Source: Algibacter sp045066735
GTDB lineage: Bacteria; Bacteroidota; Bacteroidia; Flavobacteriales; Flavobacteriaceae
Direction: 5' to 3'
Assembly: GCF_045066735.1 (NCBI RefSeq)
Contig: NZ_JBISHH010000009.1
Coordinates: 62,001-126,000, forward strand
Length of the DNA stretch: 64,000 nucleotides
The notes under the pieces: model-generated
What the model saw: the letters and a program-made list of their open reading frames with translations, nothing else
What the model was told of the DNA's origin: nothing
Databases searched by the model: none
Translations under genes and position numbers: made by a program
Shown: positions 1 through 9,291 of the stretch, one piece after another
Layout: every line of letters begins with the position of its first letter
Position numbering within the stretch: the stretch's first letter is position 1

Positions 1-1052
1 AGTTTGATAGAGGTTACCTTTCTCCTTATTTTGTTACCGATGCTGATAAAATGATTGCTGATTTAGAAAATCCGTATATTTTATTGTTCGATAAAAAGAT
101 TTCTAACTTAAACGAAATTCTTCCAATTTTAGAGCCTGTTGCTCAATCTGGTCGTCCATTATTAATTATTGCAGAAGATGTTGACGGACAAGCGTTAGCT
201 ACTTTAGTTGTAAATAAATTACGTGGTGGATTAAAAATAGCAGCTGTTAAAGCTCCTGGTTTTGGTGACCGTCGTAAAGCTATGCTAGAAGATATCGCTA
301 TCTTAACTGGTGGAACTGTTATTTCTGAAGAAAGAGGTTTTACTTTAGAGAATGCAGATTTAACAATGCTTGGTACTGCTGAAACAGTAACTATTGATAA
401 AGACAACACAACTATTGTAAATGGTTCTGGTGATGCTGAATCTATTAAAAATAGAGTAAATCAAATTAAATCTCAAATTGAAACTACAACTTCAGATTAC
501 GATAAAGAGAAACTACAAGAACGTTTAGCTAAATTAGCTGGTGGTGTAGCTGTTCTTTATGTTGGAGCTGCAAGTGAAGTTGAAATGAAAGAGAAAAAAG
601 ACCGTGTTGATGATGCATTACACGCAACTAGAGCAGCCGTAGAAGAAGGTATTGTTGCTGGTGGAGGTGTTGCATTAGTAAGAGCTAAATCTGTTTTAGA
701 GAAACTTACAACAGAAAACTTAGATGAAACAACTGGTGTGCAAATTGTAGCTCGTGCTATTGAAGCGCCTTTACGTACTATTGTTGAAAATGCAGGCGGT
801 GAAGGTAGTGTTGTTATCTCTAAAGTTTTAGAAGGTAAAAAAGATTTTGGTTTCGATGCTAAAACAGATCAATATGTTGATATGCTTAAAGCAGGTATTA
901 TCGATCCTAAAAAAGTAACACGTGTGGCTTTAGAAAATGCAGCATCTGTTTCTGGAATGATTTTAACTACAGAATGTGCTTTAATAGATATTAAAGAAGA
1001 TGCAGCTGCAATGCCTCCAATGGGCGGCGGCGGTATGCCAGGCATGATGTAA
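1..1052 (+). CDS. groEL: Chaperonin GroEL (Hsp60), 5'-truncated by window edge
   Basis: This is the C-terminal two thirds (about 350 residues) of the ATP-driven cytoplasmic chaperonin that folds proteins with GroES. The reading frame is open from base 3 and already encodes GroEL sequence (FDRGYLSPYFVT) before the first ATG at 51, so that ATG is internal and the gene begins outside the window. Visible landmarks are the apical-domain stretch KAPGFGDRRKAML, the hinge and equatorial segment AGGVAVLYVGAASEVEMKEKKDR, EEGIVAGGGVAL, and the Gly/Met C-terminal tail GGGGMPGMM typical of the family. A strong hairpin terminator follows directly. It is a housekeeping gene unrelated to the glycan loci. Identification is certain. 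Confidence 0.98.
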   Translation, partial: FDRGYLSPYFVTDADKMIADLENPYILLFDKKISNLNEILPILEPVAQSGRPLLIIAEDVDGQALATLVVNKLRGGLKIAAVKAPGFGDRRKAMLEDIAILTGGTVISEERGFTLENADLTMLGTAETVTIDKDNTTIVNGSGDAESIKNRVNQIKSQIETTTSDYDKEKLQERLAKLAGGVAVLYVGAASEVEMKEKKDRVDDALHATRAAVEEGIVAGGGVALVRAKSVLEKLTTENLDETTGVQIVARAIEAPLRTIVENAGGEGSVVISKVLEGKKDFGFDAKTDQYVDMLKAGIIDPKKVTRVALENAASVSGMILTTECALIDIKEDAAAMPPMGGGGMPGMM

Positions 1053-1072
1053 TTACCATACTAAACTATATT

Positions 1073-1115
1073 AAAAACGCTTCTTCCAAAACTAAAGGAA
1101 GAAGCGTTTTTTTAT
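1073..1115 (+). terminator. Rho-independent terminator of groEL
   Basis: The arms AACGCTTCTTCC and GGAAGAAGCGTT pair perfectly around a short A-rich loop and are followed by a run of seven T. It starts about 20 bases after the groEL stop codon. Confidence 0.9.
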
Positions 1116-1192
1116 ACTTCAAATTTCACTTTTACTTCGGACTAGAATTGAAATTTTAGTTATTCTTTATCTTAAATAAAAGGGTGTTAAAC

Positions 1193-1226
1193 AAAAACTC
1201 CAAGCCTAACGCTTGGAGTTTTTTCC
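1193..1226 (-). terminator. Terminator of the double SusCD operon (probably bidirectional)
   Basis: The arms AAACTCCAAGC and GCTTGGAGTTT enclose a five-base loop. Read on the minus strand the hairpin is followed by a T-rich tract (TTTTTGTTT). It lies about 50 bases beyond the stop of the last minus-strand susD gene. On the plus strand it also has a run of six T, so it may back up groEL termination. Confidence 0.8.
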
Positions 1227-1274
1227 TTTTAAAAATAACAATAATATTAAACTAATACTATAATCTTACATTAA

Positions 1275-2885
1275 CTATTTCGACTCGAAATTATCAGGAA
1301 TGGTTAATGGTAAATACCAGTTTTCTGGATTTAATAATTTTTGACCAACAGTTGCTGCTGCTCCACTTTCTCCTGCAGTTACAAACTTATTTGCAACAGC
1401 ATCCGCTAATATTGTTGGATCGTTACTTCTAATTGAAAAACGAACTAAATCTTCCCATCTGTTTCCTTCAAAAGCCAACTCTAAGGCAGCCTCATTAAGA
1501 ATTAAGGCACCTACTTGCTCGATAGCATCGCTACTTGTTACATCGATATCTAAACCTACCGGAGCCATACCTACACGACCACGAACCCCTAAGTATCCAG
1601 AAGTTGGCTCATCACTAGAATTAGTAGCATAATAAGTGTTTATATCAAAGTTTAAATAAGCTTCCGCGTTGTCAAAAATAGGAGCATCAACAGGGTCTAC
1701 ATCAGGATTATTAAAAATACCATTTAAAATAGCTAATGCCTGTTCTGGATGTCCTGCGTAATTAATAGCCTCTGCATATCTTAAATATACTTTAGCTGCT
1801 CTATTCCATGTAAAATAATCGTATTGATATTTTTTAATTGGAAGTAAATCACTAAAAGCATCAACTGAGCTGCTAACTCGTGTATCTACTCCTTCAATCT
1901 TTGGCTCACCTTCAAACCCTACAGATTGATCCGCCCAGTTATATATAATTGATAATGAAGCTGATAATTGATCTGTGACCACTGTAAAGCTATTGTTAGG
2001 CTGTCTATATTGTTCACTAAAACCAACATAATTGATAACCTCACTGGTTCTAACGGTTTCTCCGAATATATTTAACCAACGGCTTACTGTGCTATAAACT
2101 CCTCCTGACTCTGTAACCGTTACCGAATTAGATCCAGATAAATATAAAACACCTTGTAAAGCCTCTTTATCAAAAAATGCTTTATATCTCGTTGCTGCTA
2201 GTGCATTGTTTCCTTTCCATAAATGTAAGTCTCCCAAAAGAATATCTTGATCAGGAATCATATCAAAAATTGAAAACCCTAAAGAGCCTGCATATTTTGT
2301 TACATTCTCTACACCTTCAACCTCAGCTAGATTAGAAATTAATTGATCTAAAGCTTGATCTACTGATAATAAAGGGTAAGTATCGTCCAGTTCATCACTC
2401 GTTCTAATTGGTTTAGTAATGTATGGTAACTTTCCGTAATTAATTAGAATTTGCATTTGCGCCCATGTTCTAATTCTTAAAATAGAAGCGTAATCATCTA
2501 ATAATTGATTTTCGTAAGCATCGGTATCAATACCTTCTAAAGCAAAATTACAGTTATTGATAATAGAAAACATAGTCGTTAAATCTGCATAACTATTATC
2601 TTCACTTATGTTGTGGTTGTTAACTTCTTGAAGCTCATCAATAGAGTTTGCATTGACATTTACTAAATCTGCACGCAACTCACCTAGCACTACATATTGC
2701 CCTACAACGTCTTGTAATTGAGAAAGTACTCCAAACAATGCCGATCTAGCATCTATTTGATCGTCGCCAAGGTAATCCTCGGCAAGCAATACTTCTTCAG
2801 GTTCTACTTCTAACAAACTCTCGCAAGAGGTTAAGAGCGTTAATCCGAAAAGTATGCTGAACGTAATATTTCTATATTGTTTCAT
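1275..2885 (-). CDS. SusD/RagB-like glycan-binding lipoprotein
   Basis: Surface lipoprotein that captures oligosaccharide and lids the partner SusC porin. The N-terminus has a hydrophobic segment and a lipobox ending at Cys21 (LLTSC), followed by ESLLEVEPEE, a typical SusD start. The helical TPR-like core and the C-terminal NEAALELAFEGNRWEDLVRFS block (about residues 465-490) are family hallmarks, as is the ending NPENWYLPLTIP. At 536 residues it has the usual length. It is the last gene of the seven-gene minus-strand operon, 39 bases after its SusC partner, with a hairpin terminator downstream. The glycan specificity cannot be read from sequence. Confidence 0.93.
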   Translation of the reverse strand: MKQYRNITFSILFGLTLLTSCESLLEVEPEEVLLAEDYLGDDQIDARSALFGVLSQLQDVVGQYVVLGELRADLVNVNANSIDELQEVNNHNISEDNSYADLTTMFSIINNCNFALEGIDTDAYENQLLDDYASILRIRTWAQMQILINYGKLPYITKPIRTSDELDDTYPLLSVDQALDQLISNLAEVEGVENVTKYAGSLGFSIFDMIPDQDILLGDLHLWKGNNALAATRYKAFFDKEALQGVLYLSGSNSVTVTESGGVYSTVSRWLNIFGETVRTSEVINYVGFSEQYRQPNNSFTVVTDQLSASLSIIYNWADQSVGFEGEPKIEGVDTRVSSSVDAFSDLLPIKKYQYDYFTWNRAAKVYLRYAEAINYAGHPEQALAILNGIFNNPDVDPVDAPIFDNAEAYLNFDINTYYATNSSDEPTSGYLGVRGRVGMAPVGLDIDVTSSDAIEQVGALILNEAALELAFEGNRWEDLVRFSIRSNDPTILADAVANKFVTAGESGAAATVGQKLLNPENWYLPLTIPDNFESK

Positions 2886-2924
2886 TTATATCTATTTTTT
2901 TATTTTGAATCTATTATACAAAAA

Positions 2925-5900
2925 TTATAGTCCTACTCTAACTCCAACTAAAACTGAAGTGTATTGAGGTGTTAAACCGGCATCGATACCTTGTAAATAA
3001 CTTGTTTGAGACGAGCTTACTTCTGGATCAAACCCTAAATAATCTGTAATTGTAAATAAGTTATTTGCCGTTAGAAAAACTGTTGCATTAAAAAAGTTTG
3101 GACTATAAGATAATGATAAGGTTTTTAAACGAATGTAAGATCCATCTTCTATCCAACGGTCTGAAAACCTTGAATTACCAACAGCATCTCCATAAACTGC
3201 ACGAGGTATATTGGTGTTTTGATTTGCAACCGTCCAACGGTTTGCTACCGCTTCACTTTGGTTAGCTAAACCAGACATAGATTCTGTTTGCCAGCGTTGT
3301 GCATTGTAAACATCGTTTCCTTGACTGAATGAAAAGATAGCCGATAAGGATACATTTTTATATGTAAATGTATTGTAAACCATACCTGTAAAATCTGGAT
3401 TAGGATTACCAATTACTACACGATCGTCTTCATTAATCACATTATCTGAAGTATCACTATTCACAAAACGAACATCACCTGCTACAAATGGTTGCTCGAA
3501 TCCTGCAAAATCTACCCAATTTAAACCTTCGGCTGAAGCTTCTGTAGCATTATTATAAATACCATCTGTTTTGTACCCGTAAAATAAACCTAGCGCACTG
3601 CCTTCTTTATTAATTATTGTCGCGTTTACACCAGCTATTTCATATATCTGTTGATCTCCAGGTAATGAGATAATCTTGTTTTTGTATTGAGAAATATTTC
3701 CTCCAACATCCCACGTAAAGTTATCTGTATTAATAACACGTGCATTAATCCCTAATTCGAAACCTCTATTTTTAAGTTTTCCATCATTAGATAAGAATCC
3801 TTCACTACCAAAAACAGGGCTAATACTTGTTTGGTTTAATAAACCATCTGTAACATTGTTAAAATAATCTAAGTTTACAGATACGCGTTCGTTTAACAAT
3901 CCTAAATCTAAACCTATGTTAGCTTTAGTTGTTTCTTCCCAACGGATAGAACTTTTAGCAATGTTACCATTAATAAGTCCTGTTCCTTCTAAAAATCTAG
4001 TAGAAACAAAATAAGATTCTGCATTGTAGTTTCCAATACCATCGTTACCTGTTAAACCATAACTTGCTCTAAGTTTTAATTTATCGATAAGATTGTTGTT
4101 AGCCATAAAGTTTTCTGAAGAAATTAACCACCCCACTCCTAGACCAGGGAAAATACCGGTAGATTTAGCATCTCCAAAACGAGATGAACTATCTAAAGCT
4201 AAATTATAACTAACAAAGTATTTATTTAAAAATGAATAATCTGCATTAGCATAAAGTGATGCGTATTTCCAGTTACCTATATTACCAGAAGTAACAAACG
4301 TATCTCTATTACCATTATTAAGTGATGTAAATTGATCGTCTCCAGAGTTACCACTAATAGAGTATGAATTCTCATAATCATTTTGGTTGTAACGCACTCC
4401 TAAGTTTATTGAGAAATCGTGAATATTATCAACGTTTAATTTATAGTTTAATCGTGTATCATTATAAACAGAAAATAAACTCTCTACACTTACTTTTGAT
4501 GTGCGGTAAAAAGCATCACCGAAATCGTTGGTTTCTTCAGACAATCCTAAATCTGGTAAGAATACATTTTGTCTGTTTTTAATATAATTAACACCCGATA
4601 AAGAACTCAATGTTAATTTATCCGAAATTTTATAACCGAAGTTTAATTGTCCGTAAAGGTTATAATCTTTAGCTACAAAGGTTGCAACATCGGTAATAAC
4701 TACAGGGTTACTAAAGCCACCAATATCATCAACATCTTGATAAACATCGGTTACTACACCATCTGCATTCTCTGTATAAGGTGCCAAAAACGGAGATTTA
4801 TTAAGAGCAGAAAATATTGGAGATGTGCTTAACAAACCATCGTCATACAAACTTCTATCTGTATAACTTACACTTAAGTTTGTTGATAAAGATAATTTAT
4901 CTGTAATGTTTGTATCAGCATTAAAACGTGTTGTAAAACGCTCGAAATCTGAATTAGAAATTACACCACCGTTAGTAGAATAACCAACAGATAAACCATA
5001 TTTAGCAATCTCATCACCACCGGTTACTTTTAAATAGTACTCATTAACATAGTTATCATCGAATACTTGTTTTTGCCAATCGGTAGAATTATGATACTTT
5101 TCATAATCTTGAAACGACGTACTCTCATTAAAATAAGGCAAATTACTTATTTCGCTATTAGTATAAAGCCCTGAACTATTTAATTGGTTAGATAAATACG
5201 TTTTGTATTGATCTGCATTCATCATTCTAATATTATCTGGAGAAATATTTAAACCTGCTTGCGCATAGAAATCTATTTTAGTTGTAACATCATCCGTTTT
5301 ATTAGTTTCAATAAGTATTACACCATTTGCAGCTCTAGATCCGTAGATTGAAGCCGCATCTTTAATTACTGTAATATTTGCAATATCCTTTGGGTTTATA
5401 TCCGATAACGGATCGTAACTATACCCTCTAATAATAGAATTATTATTAAATGTATTAGTTTCAATCATCATACCATCTACAACTATTAAAGGCTGTGTAG
5501 AACTGTTTAAAGTATTGTACCCTCTAATAAAGTTATTAGAACCAATACCCGGAATTCCGGAACGCATTATACTGCGCATACCGCTTACCTCATTGCCGGT
5601 AATCATATTTGCAGCAGACTCACGTGCCGTAGCAATATTACCTTCTCTTACAGAAACAGCGCCCACTACAGATGAATTGCTTTTAGCTCTAAGTGGTGTA
5701 TTTATGTCTCTATAATACGTATTGAAATCCTTCTTATTAATTTTAATTTCAACTTTAGACCTTCCTTTTAAGGCAAACTCTTTATTTTGAAATTCTTGGC
5801 TACTTAACGTAAGTGTAGCTCTACCGTCTGGAACTTTTATCGAGAACGTACCTTTTTCGTCTGTTAAAACAGAAGAAAACTTACCCGCTCGAACATTAAC

Positions 5901-6056
5901 GCCGGCCAAAGGCTCTTTATTAGTAGCGTTAAGTACCGTTCCCGTAACTATTTTATTCGATTTTTCTTGTCCTTGCGATGCAAAAGTAATTCCGAAAAAT
6001 AGAATGAAAAGCAGGGAATATGTATTTTTTATTTTCATCATAATCAGATAATTCAT
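2925..6056 (-). CDS. SusC-like TonB-dependent outer-membrane transporter
   Basis: TonB-energised outer-membrane importer that works with the SusD gene just downstream. After a signal peptide there is a carboxypeptidase-regulatory-like beta-sandwich (about residues 35-115), a plug domain (about 125-255, with PLIVVDGMMIE and the plug-end motif YGSRAANGVILIETN), and a long beta-barrel. The barrel ends in GVRVGL, so the terminal residue is Leu rather than the aromatic usual for Bam-folded barrels. ATG codons occur at residues 1, 6 and 7; the M7 start (MKIKNTYSLL, at 6038) gives a more ordinary signal peptide, so the true start may be 18 bases shorter. It is the fifth or sixth translated partner in a tight operon and is clearly diverged from the other two SusCs here. 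Confidence 0.94.
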   Translation of the reverse strand: MNYLIMMKIKNTYSLLFILFFGITFASQGQEKSNKIVTGTVLNATNKEPLAGVNVRAGKFSSVLTDEKGTFSIKVPDGRATLTLSSQEFQNKEFALKGRSKVEIKINKKDFNTYYRDINTPLRAKSNSSVVGAVSVREGNIATARESAANMITGNEVSGMRSIMRSGIPGIGSNNFIRGYNTLNSSTQPLIVVDGMMIETNTFNNNSIIRGYSYDPLSDINPKDIANITVIKDAASIYGSRAANGVILIETNKTDDVTTKIDFYAQAGLNISPDNIRMMNADQYKTYLSNQLNSSGLYTNSEISNLPYFNESTSFQDYEKYHNSTDWQKQVFDDNYVNEYYLKVTGGDEIAKYGLSVGYSTNGGVISNSDFERFTTRFNADTNITDKLSLSTNLSVSYTDRSLYDDGLLSTSPIFSALNKSPFLAPYTENADGVVTDVYQDVDDIGGFSNPVVITDVATFVAKDYNLYGQLNFGYKISDKLTLSSLSGVNYIKNRQNVFLPDLGLSEETNDFGDAFYRTSKVSVESLFSVYNDTRLNYKLNVDNIHDFSINLGVRYNQNDYENSYSISGNSGDDQFTSLNNGNRDTFVTSGNIGNWKYASLYANADYSFLNKYFVSYNLALDSSSRFGDAKSTGIFPGLGVGWLISSENFMANNNLIDKLKLRASYGLTGNDGIGNYNAESYFVSTRFLEGTGLINGNIAKSSIRWEETTKANIGLDLGLLNERVSVNLDYFNNVTDGLLNQTSISPVFGSEGFLSNDGKLKNRGFELGINARVINTDNFTWDVGGNISQYKNKIISLPGDQQIYEIAGVNATIINKEGSALGLFYGYKTDGIYNNATEASAEGLNWVDFAGFEQPFVAGDVRFVNSDTSDNVINEDDRVVIGNPNPDFTGMVYNTFTYKNVSLSAIFSFSQGNDVYNAQRWQTESMSGLANQSEAVANRWTVANQNTNIPRAVYGDAVGNSRFSDRWIEDGSYIRLKTLSLSYSPNFFNATVFLTANNLFTITDYLGFDPEVSSSQTSYLQGIDAGLTPQYTSVLVGVRVGL

Positions 6057-6078
6057 GTTTGTTTTTTAGTTAAAATAC

Positions 6079-7602
6079 TTACTCTACTGGCGTTAATTCT
6101 ATAAAATCAAGACCAAACTTACGATCGTACAGTAGAAGTTCTGGCTCACTAACATCTACAATAATTTTAAGTTTTACAAAGTATTCATTATCAACCTCCT
6201 CATTAATAAATACAGGAATATCATAAGTATCGCCAATGGTAATAACACCATCTTCAAGATTACTTACTATTAATGGGCCAATTTCGTTTACTATTACGTT
6301 TTTATCAGCATCTGTATAACTAAATTCAAACCTCAACTTTGTTTCTTGAGATGCTCCTACAGGAGTGAATCTTAACTTAATATTATAACTTGCAGATAAC
6401 ACATTGCTAAATGCTACTTCAAAATAGTTATTACTATTGCTCGCATCTGGGTTTGCTAATAAACTTACCGTATTTGTAAATGAACCTGAAGCGGTTCTAT
6501 CAAAATTTTGAACTACTGTAAAGTCTGATAAATCACCAATAGTTCTTCTTTTATTATCTTCAACCTCATATCCTATAGGTTTATACATAACATTTTCTGG
6601 TGTGTAATCTAAATCACTTACTAAAAGCACATTGCCATTACTTAATGCTTCATTATCCATTATAGAACCAGCATCTAGCGTTACAAAATTACCAACAGTA
6701 TTTAAAAGTAACGACCCGTCTAAATCTTCTTGTTCAAATGCTGGAAATGTTAAATTGCTAAATATTGTTCTATCTGTATTACTCTTTACCGAATCTTCAA
6801 TTGGGAATTTATAATACTCCTTAAAACGATCGTAAATTCCTGTGTAAGCTTCATCGCCTAAACCAATAAACGTAAAACGATCTTCTTCAGAACTTAAATC
6901 TCCTATTGTTTTAAACTGTGTATTTGATGCGCTAAAAATAGAATCGTAAACCGTTTGACCTAAAGTATTAGTCCCTGTTTTAACACTTCTTGCTTCGTCG
7001 AAAAGAATTTCGTTATACTGAGAGAAGTATTCCATTAAAACCGGAAACTCTTCTACATTGTCATTAAGGAACCCCCAAATGTTTGGTTTTACGCTTAATA
7101 CGCTTGATACCTTATGAAGTATACCATTTGATGTTAGCAAATCTGCCTCTAACAAATCAACATCTCCAAAAGTTATTTGACCATTTACATTAGAAAACTC
7201 GATATACTTATCGTTAAGCATTTTTACAAATACAGGGGTTTCATTTATTGTTGAACCGTAAGAGAACCTAGAAATATGGTTACCTATTAATTGCGTTAAT
7301 GCATCTGGATCGTTTAAAACATCGGCAGATACTAACGTTAAAGCTTCGTTGCTTGGCGCCCAAATTGTAAAAGCTTGCGATGAGCTTAGTAGCTCTTCAA
7401 AGCCTGTTTGTTTCACCAATTCTAAAAAGGTTGAATAGTTAGCATCGGTTGCTAAGGTCTCTAAAATGGTAGATTCCAACCTTTGATCTTCTTGTCCATA
7501 ATGATCGTCCAATGCATCTTCCTTACAGCTAAATGTTACAAGGATAACAAGAACGGCACATATTCGACCTAGATTAATTATGAAATTATGTTTTTTATTC
7601 AT
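6079..7602 (-). CDS. Fasciclin (FAS1) domain lipoprotein, surface glycan-binding candidate
   Basis: Predicted lipoprotein with lipobox Cys26 (VTFSC). A FAS1 domain spans about residues 45-175: it has the H1-type box AFTIWAPSNEAL and the late box SNGILHKVSSVL. The remaining 300 residues are beta-rich without a recognised enzyme motif and end in LDFIELTPVE, which resembles the C-terminus of the neighbouring 550-residue protein. FAS1 proteins in SusCD operons occupy the position of SusE/SusF-type surface glycan-binding proteins. That role is inferred here from position alone. It is 22 bases upstream of susC and 26 bases downstream of another FAS1 gene. Confidence 0.8.
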   Translation of the reverse strand: MNKKHNFIINLGRICAVLVILVTFSCKEDALDDHYGQEDQRLESTILETLATDANYSTFLELVKQTGFEELLSSSQAFTIWAPSNEALTLVSADVLNDPDALTQLIGNHISRFSYGSTINETPVFVKMLNDKYIEFSNVNGQITFGDVDLLEADLLTSNGILHKVSSVLSVKPNIWGFLNDNVEEFPVLMEYFSQYNEILFDEARSVKTGTNTLGQTVYDSIFSASNTQFKTIGDLSSEEDRFTFIGLGDEAYTGIYDRFKEYYKFPIEDSVKSNTDRTIFSNLTFPAFEQEDLDGSLLLNTVGNFVTLDAGSIMDNEALSNGNVLLVSDLDYTPENVMYKPIGYEVEDNKRRTIGDLSDFTVVQNFDRTASGSFTNTVSLLANPDASNSNNYFEVAFSNVLSASYNIKLRFTPVGASQETKLRFEFSYTDADKNVIVNEIGPLIVSNLEDGVITIGDTYDIPVFINEEVDNEYFVKLKIIVDVSEPELLLYDRKFGLDFIELTPVE

Positions 7603-7628
7603 TATAAGTTCTTTATTATTTATTTTTA

Positions 7629-9281
7629 TTAATCAACTGGTACAAACTCAATATAATCAATAGGAATACCTCCTGATCGTATTGTTTCAAAACGTAAAAC
7701 GTGGCTTTGTTGTTCTGGCATAAGTAAATCATCAATTACTATAAATCTTGCCCAGTTTGCTAAATCATAAGCAGAATTACCGCTATTATCAAAAATATCC
7801 GAACGCCCTCTTACATAACCACGCTCTCTTAACTCAAGAGAATCTTCATCTGGCCATCCTATACCTAGTTCACTTGGGTTAGATCTCATATCCCATTGCG
7901 ATCCTATTGGCTGTCCATCCCAATACGTTTGAAATATTGGTCTACCATTATTTCCTTGGTTACCACATACTCTAAGTTCATATTTTCCTTTAGGAAGTAC
8001 AGGTGTATCAAACTCAATCCATGTAACAGAACCTAAATTCAAGACAGTTCCTGCATCATAAGCAGCATTTCTACTTTGCCTAAGTATTCTAATTCGTGTT
8101 GCTGGAAAAACTCGAACCGATTCGAATTCTGTAGAATCAAACCAAGAATTAAAACCAATTTTACCTGCTTGTACTTCTGGCAAACCTGTTCCAAAATCAA
8201 AGATTACATGTTTTGCTTTAGGAATAAATATGGTTAATAATTTATCTACTGTATGGTATACACCATTTTTTGCAGGGAAATTACTGTCTTCAGAAATTAA
8301 AGACGTCCATGTATCATCTACGCCTGTTTCTGTTTCGTTTATTCTAAGTTCCGTATCTGTTTTAAAAGATTTTATAGCATTTTTAGGTAAAATTGTACTG
8401 ATAAAAGAATTTTCAGGAAAATCTGCGGAATACAAGAAACTCTCTGTTGCATGATACCCCATAAACCTGTTTAATTCATTTAATTCGTCGGTATAATCAG
8501 CATCTCCTGGAGAAATATAATCTGCCAAATCTTGAAAAGAATTAATACCAAATTCAGCATAAACTGCATCTGATTCTGCTAAAATTGTAAAGTTATTTTT
8601 AGAACCTGTTTCACTAAAGTATTGAGAAAACATATCATAATATCCTGTTTGCCTTAAAGCTTCAATAAAAATAGTATGCTTACCTGCTTTTTCCATAACA
8701 ACAGTTACTGGATCTACAAAAGGATTTAAAACTCCTGTAAGCGCATGTATAGTTCCATTATTTGTACGAATATCGTATTGATCTAAACCAACTTCTTTAT
8801 TAATTTGGACATTAGCAATACCTCCACCTAATAAGTACGAGGTTGTAAGATAATCTCCGGTATAAGTTGTATCGGCCAATCGTCCTTCTATAAAGCTACT
8901 TGTAGTTCTACTCGTTGGTAACGTATGGAACTTTACTAGTATTTTTAAAAATTCTATTTGCTCTTCCGAAGTTAACTCCGCAACAGTGCTTACATTAAAC
9001 CGCTCTTCTAAGAATGCCTTTATAGCTGTATTGGTAGGTGCTAAACAGGTATAGCTTCCGTAACTTCTTAATGCGGTGTAAAACTCTGTTTTTTGAAGAA
9101 TTTCAACATACATAGAAAATTTGTCTGGGTTAGCTTCTAACACCTCTGAAATTGTCATGTCAGTAGTTTCACCATCTGTGGTAAAAAAGGTGGTTCCATC
9201 GAGAGGATCATTACAGCTATTTAATATTAGCATAAACATGCAAAGCCCTCCAAGCCAATTAATTATTTTTTTAGTTTTCAT
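7629..9281 (-). CDS. Two-domain FAS1 lipoprotein with C-terminal beta-sandwich
   Basis: Lipoprotein with lipobox Cys23 (LILNSC). The first FAS1 repeat (about residues 45-190) shows YTCLAPTNTAIKAFL and NNGTIHALTGVLNP. The second (about 193-350) shows NFTILAESDAVY and KNGVYHTVDKLL. The last 190 residues contain a Trp- and Gly-rich segment (GNNGRPIFQTYWDGQPIG) and end in IDYIEFVPVD. This looks like a jelly-roll carbohydrate-binding-type module, by appearance only. It lies 10 bases after susD and probably forms one surface complex with the adjacent transporter pair. No catalytic motif is visible. Confidence 0.8.
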   Translation of the reverse strand: MKTKKIINWLGGLCMFMLILNSCNDPLDGTTFFTTDGETTDMTISEVLEANPDKFSMYVEILQKTEFYTALRSYGSYTCLAPTNTAIKAFLEERFNVSTVAELTSEEQIEFLKILVKFHTLPTSRTTSSFIEGRLADTTYTGDYLTTSYLLGGGIANVQINKEVGLDQYDIRTNNGTIHALTGVLNPFVDPVTVVMEKAGKHTIFIEALRQTGYYDMFSQYFSETGSKNNFTILAESDAVYAEFGINSFQDLADYISPGDADYTDELNELNRFMGYHATESFLYSADFPENSFISTILPKNAIKSFKTDTELRINETETGVDDTWTSLISEDSNFPAKNGVYHTVDKLLTIFIPKAKHVIFDFGTGLPEVQAGKIGFNSWFDSTEFESVRVFPATRIRILRQSRNAAYDAGTVLNLGSVTWIEFDTPVLPKGKYELRVCGNQGNNGRPIFQTYWDGQPIGSQWDMRSNPSELGIGWPDEDSLELRERGYVRGRSDIFDNSGNSAYDLANWARFIVIDDLLMPEQQSHVLRFETIRSGGIPIDYIEFVPVD

Positions 9282-9291
9282 AAGTTTAGTT

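Noticed and set aside
51..1052. ATG at 51 as the start of groEL
   Set aside because: The same frame encodes conserved GroEL residues from base 3, so the gene starts outside the window.
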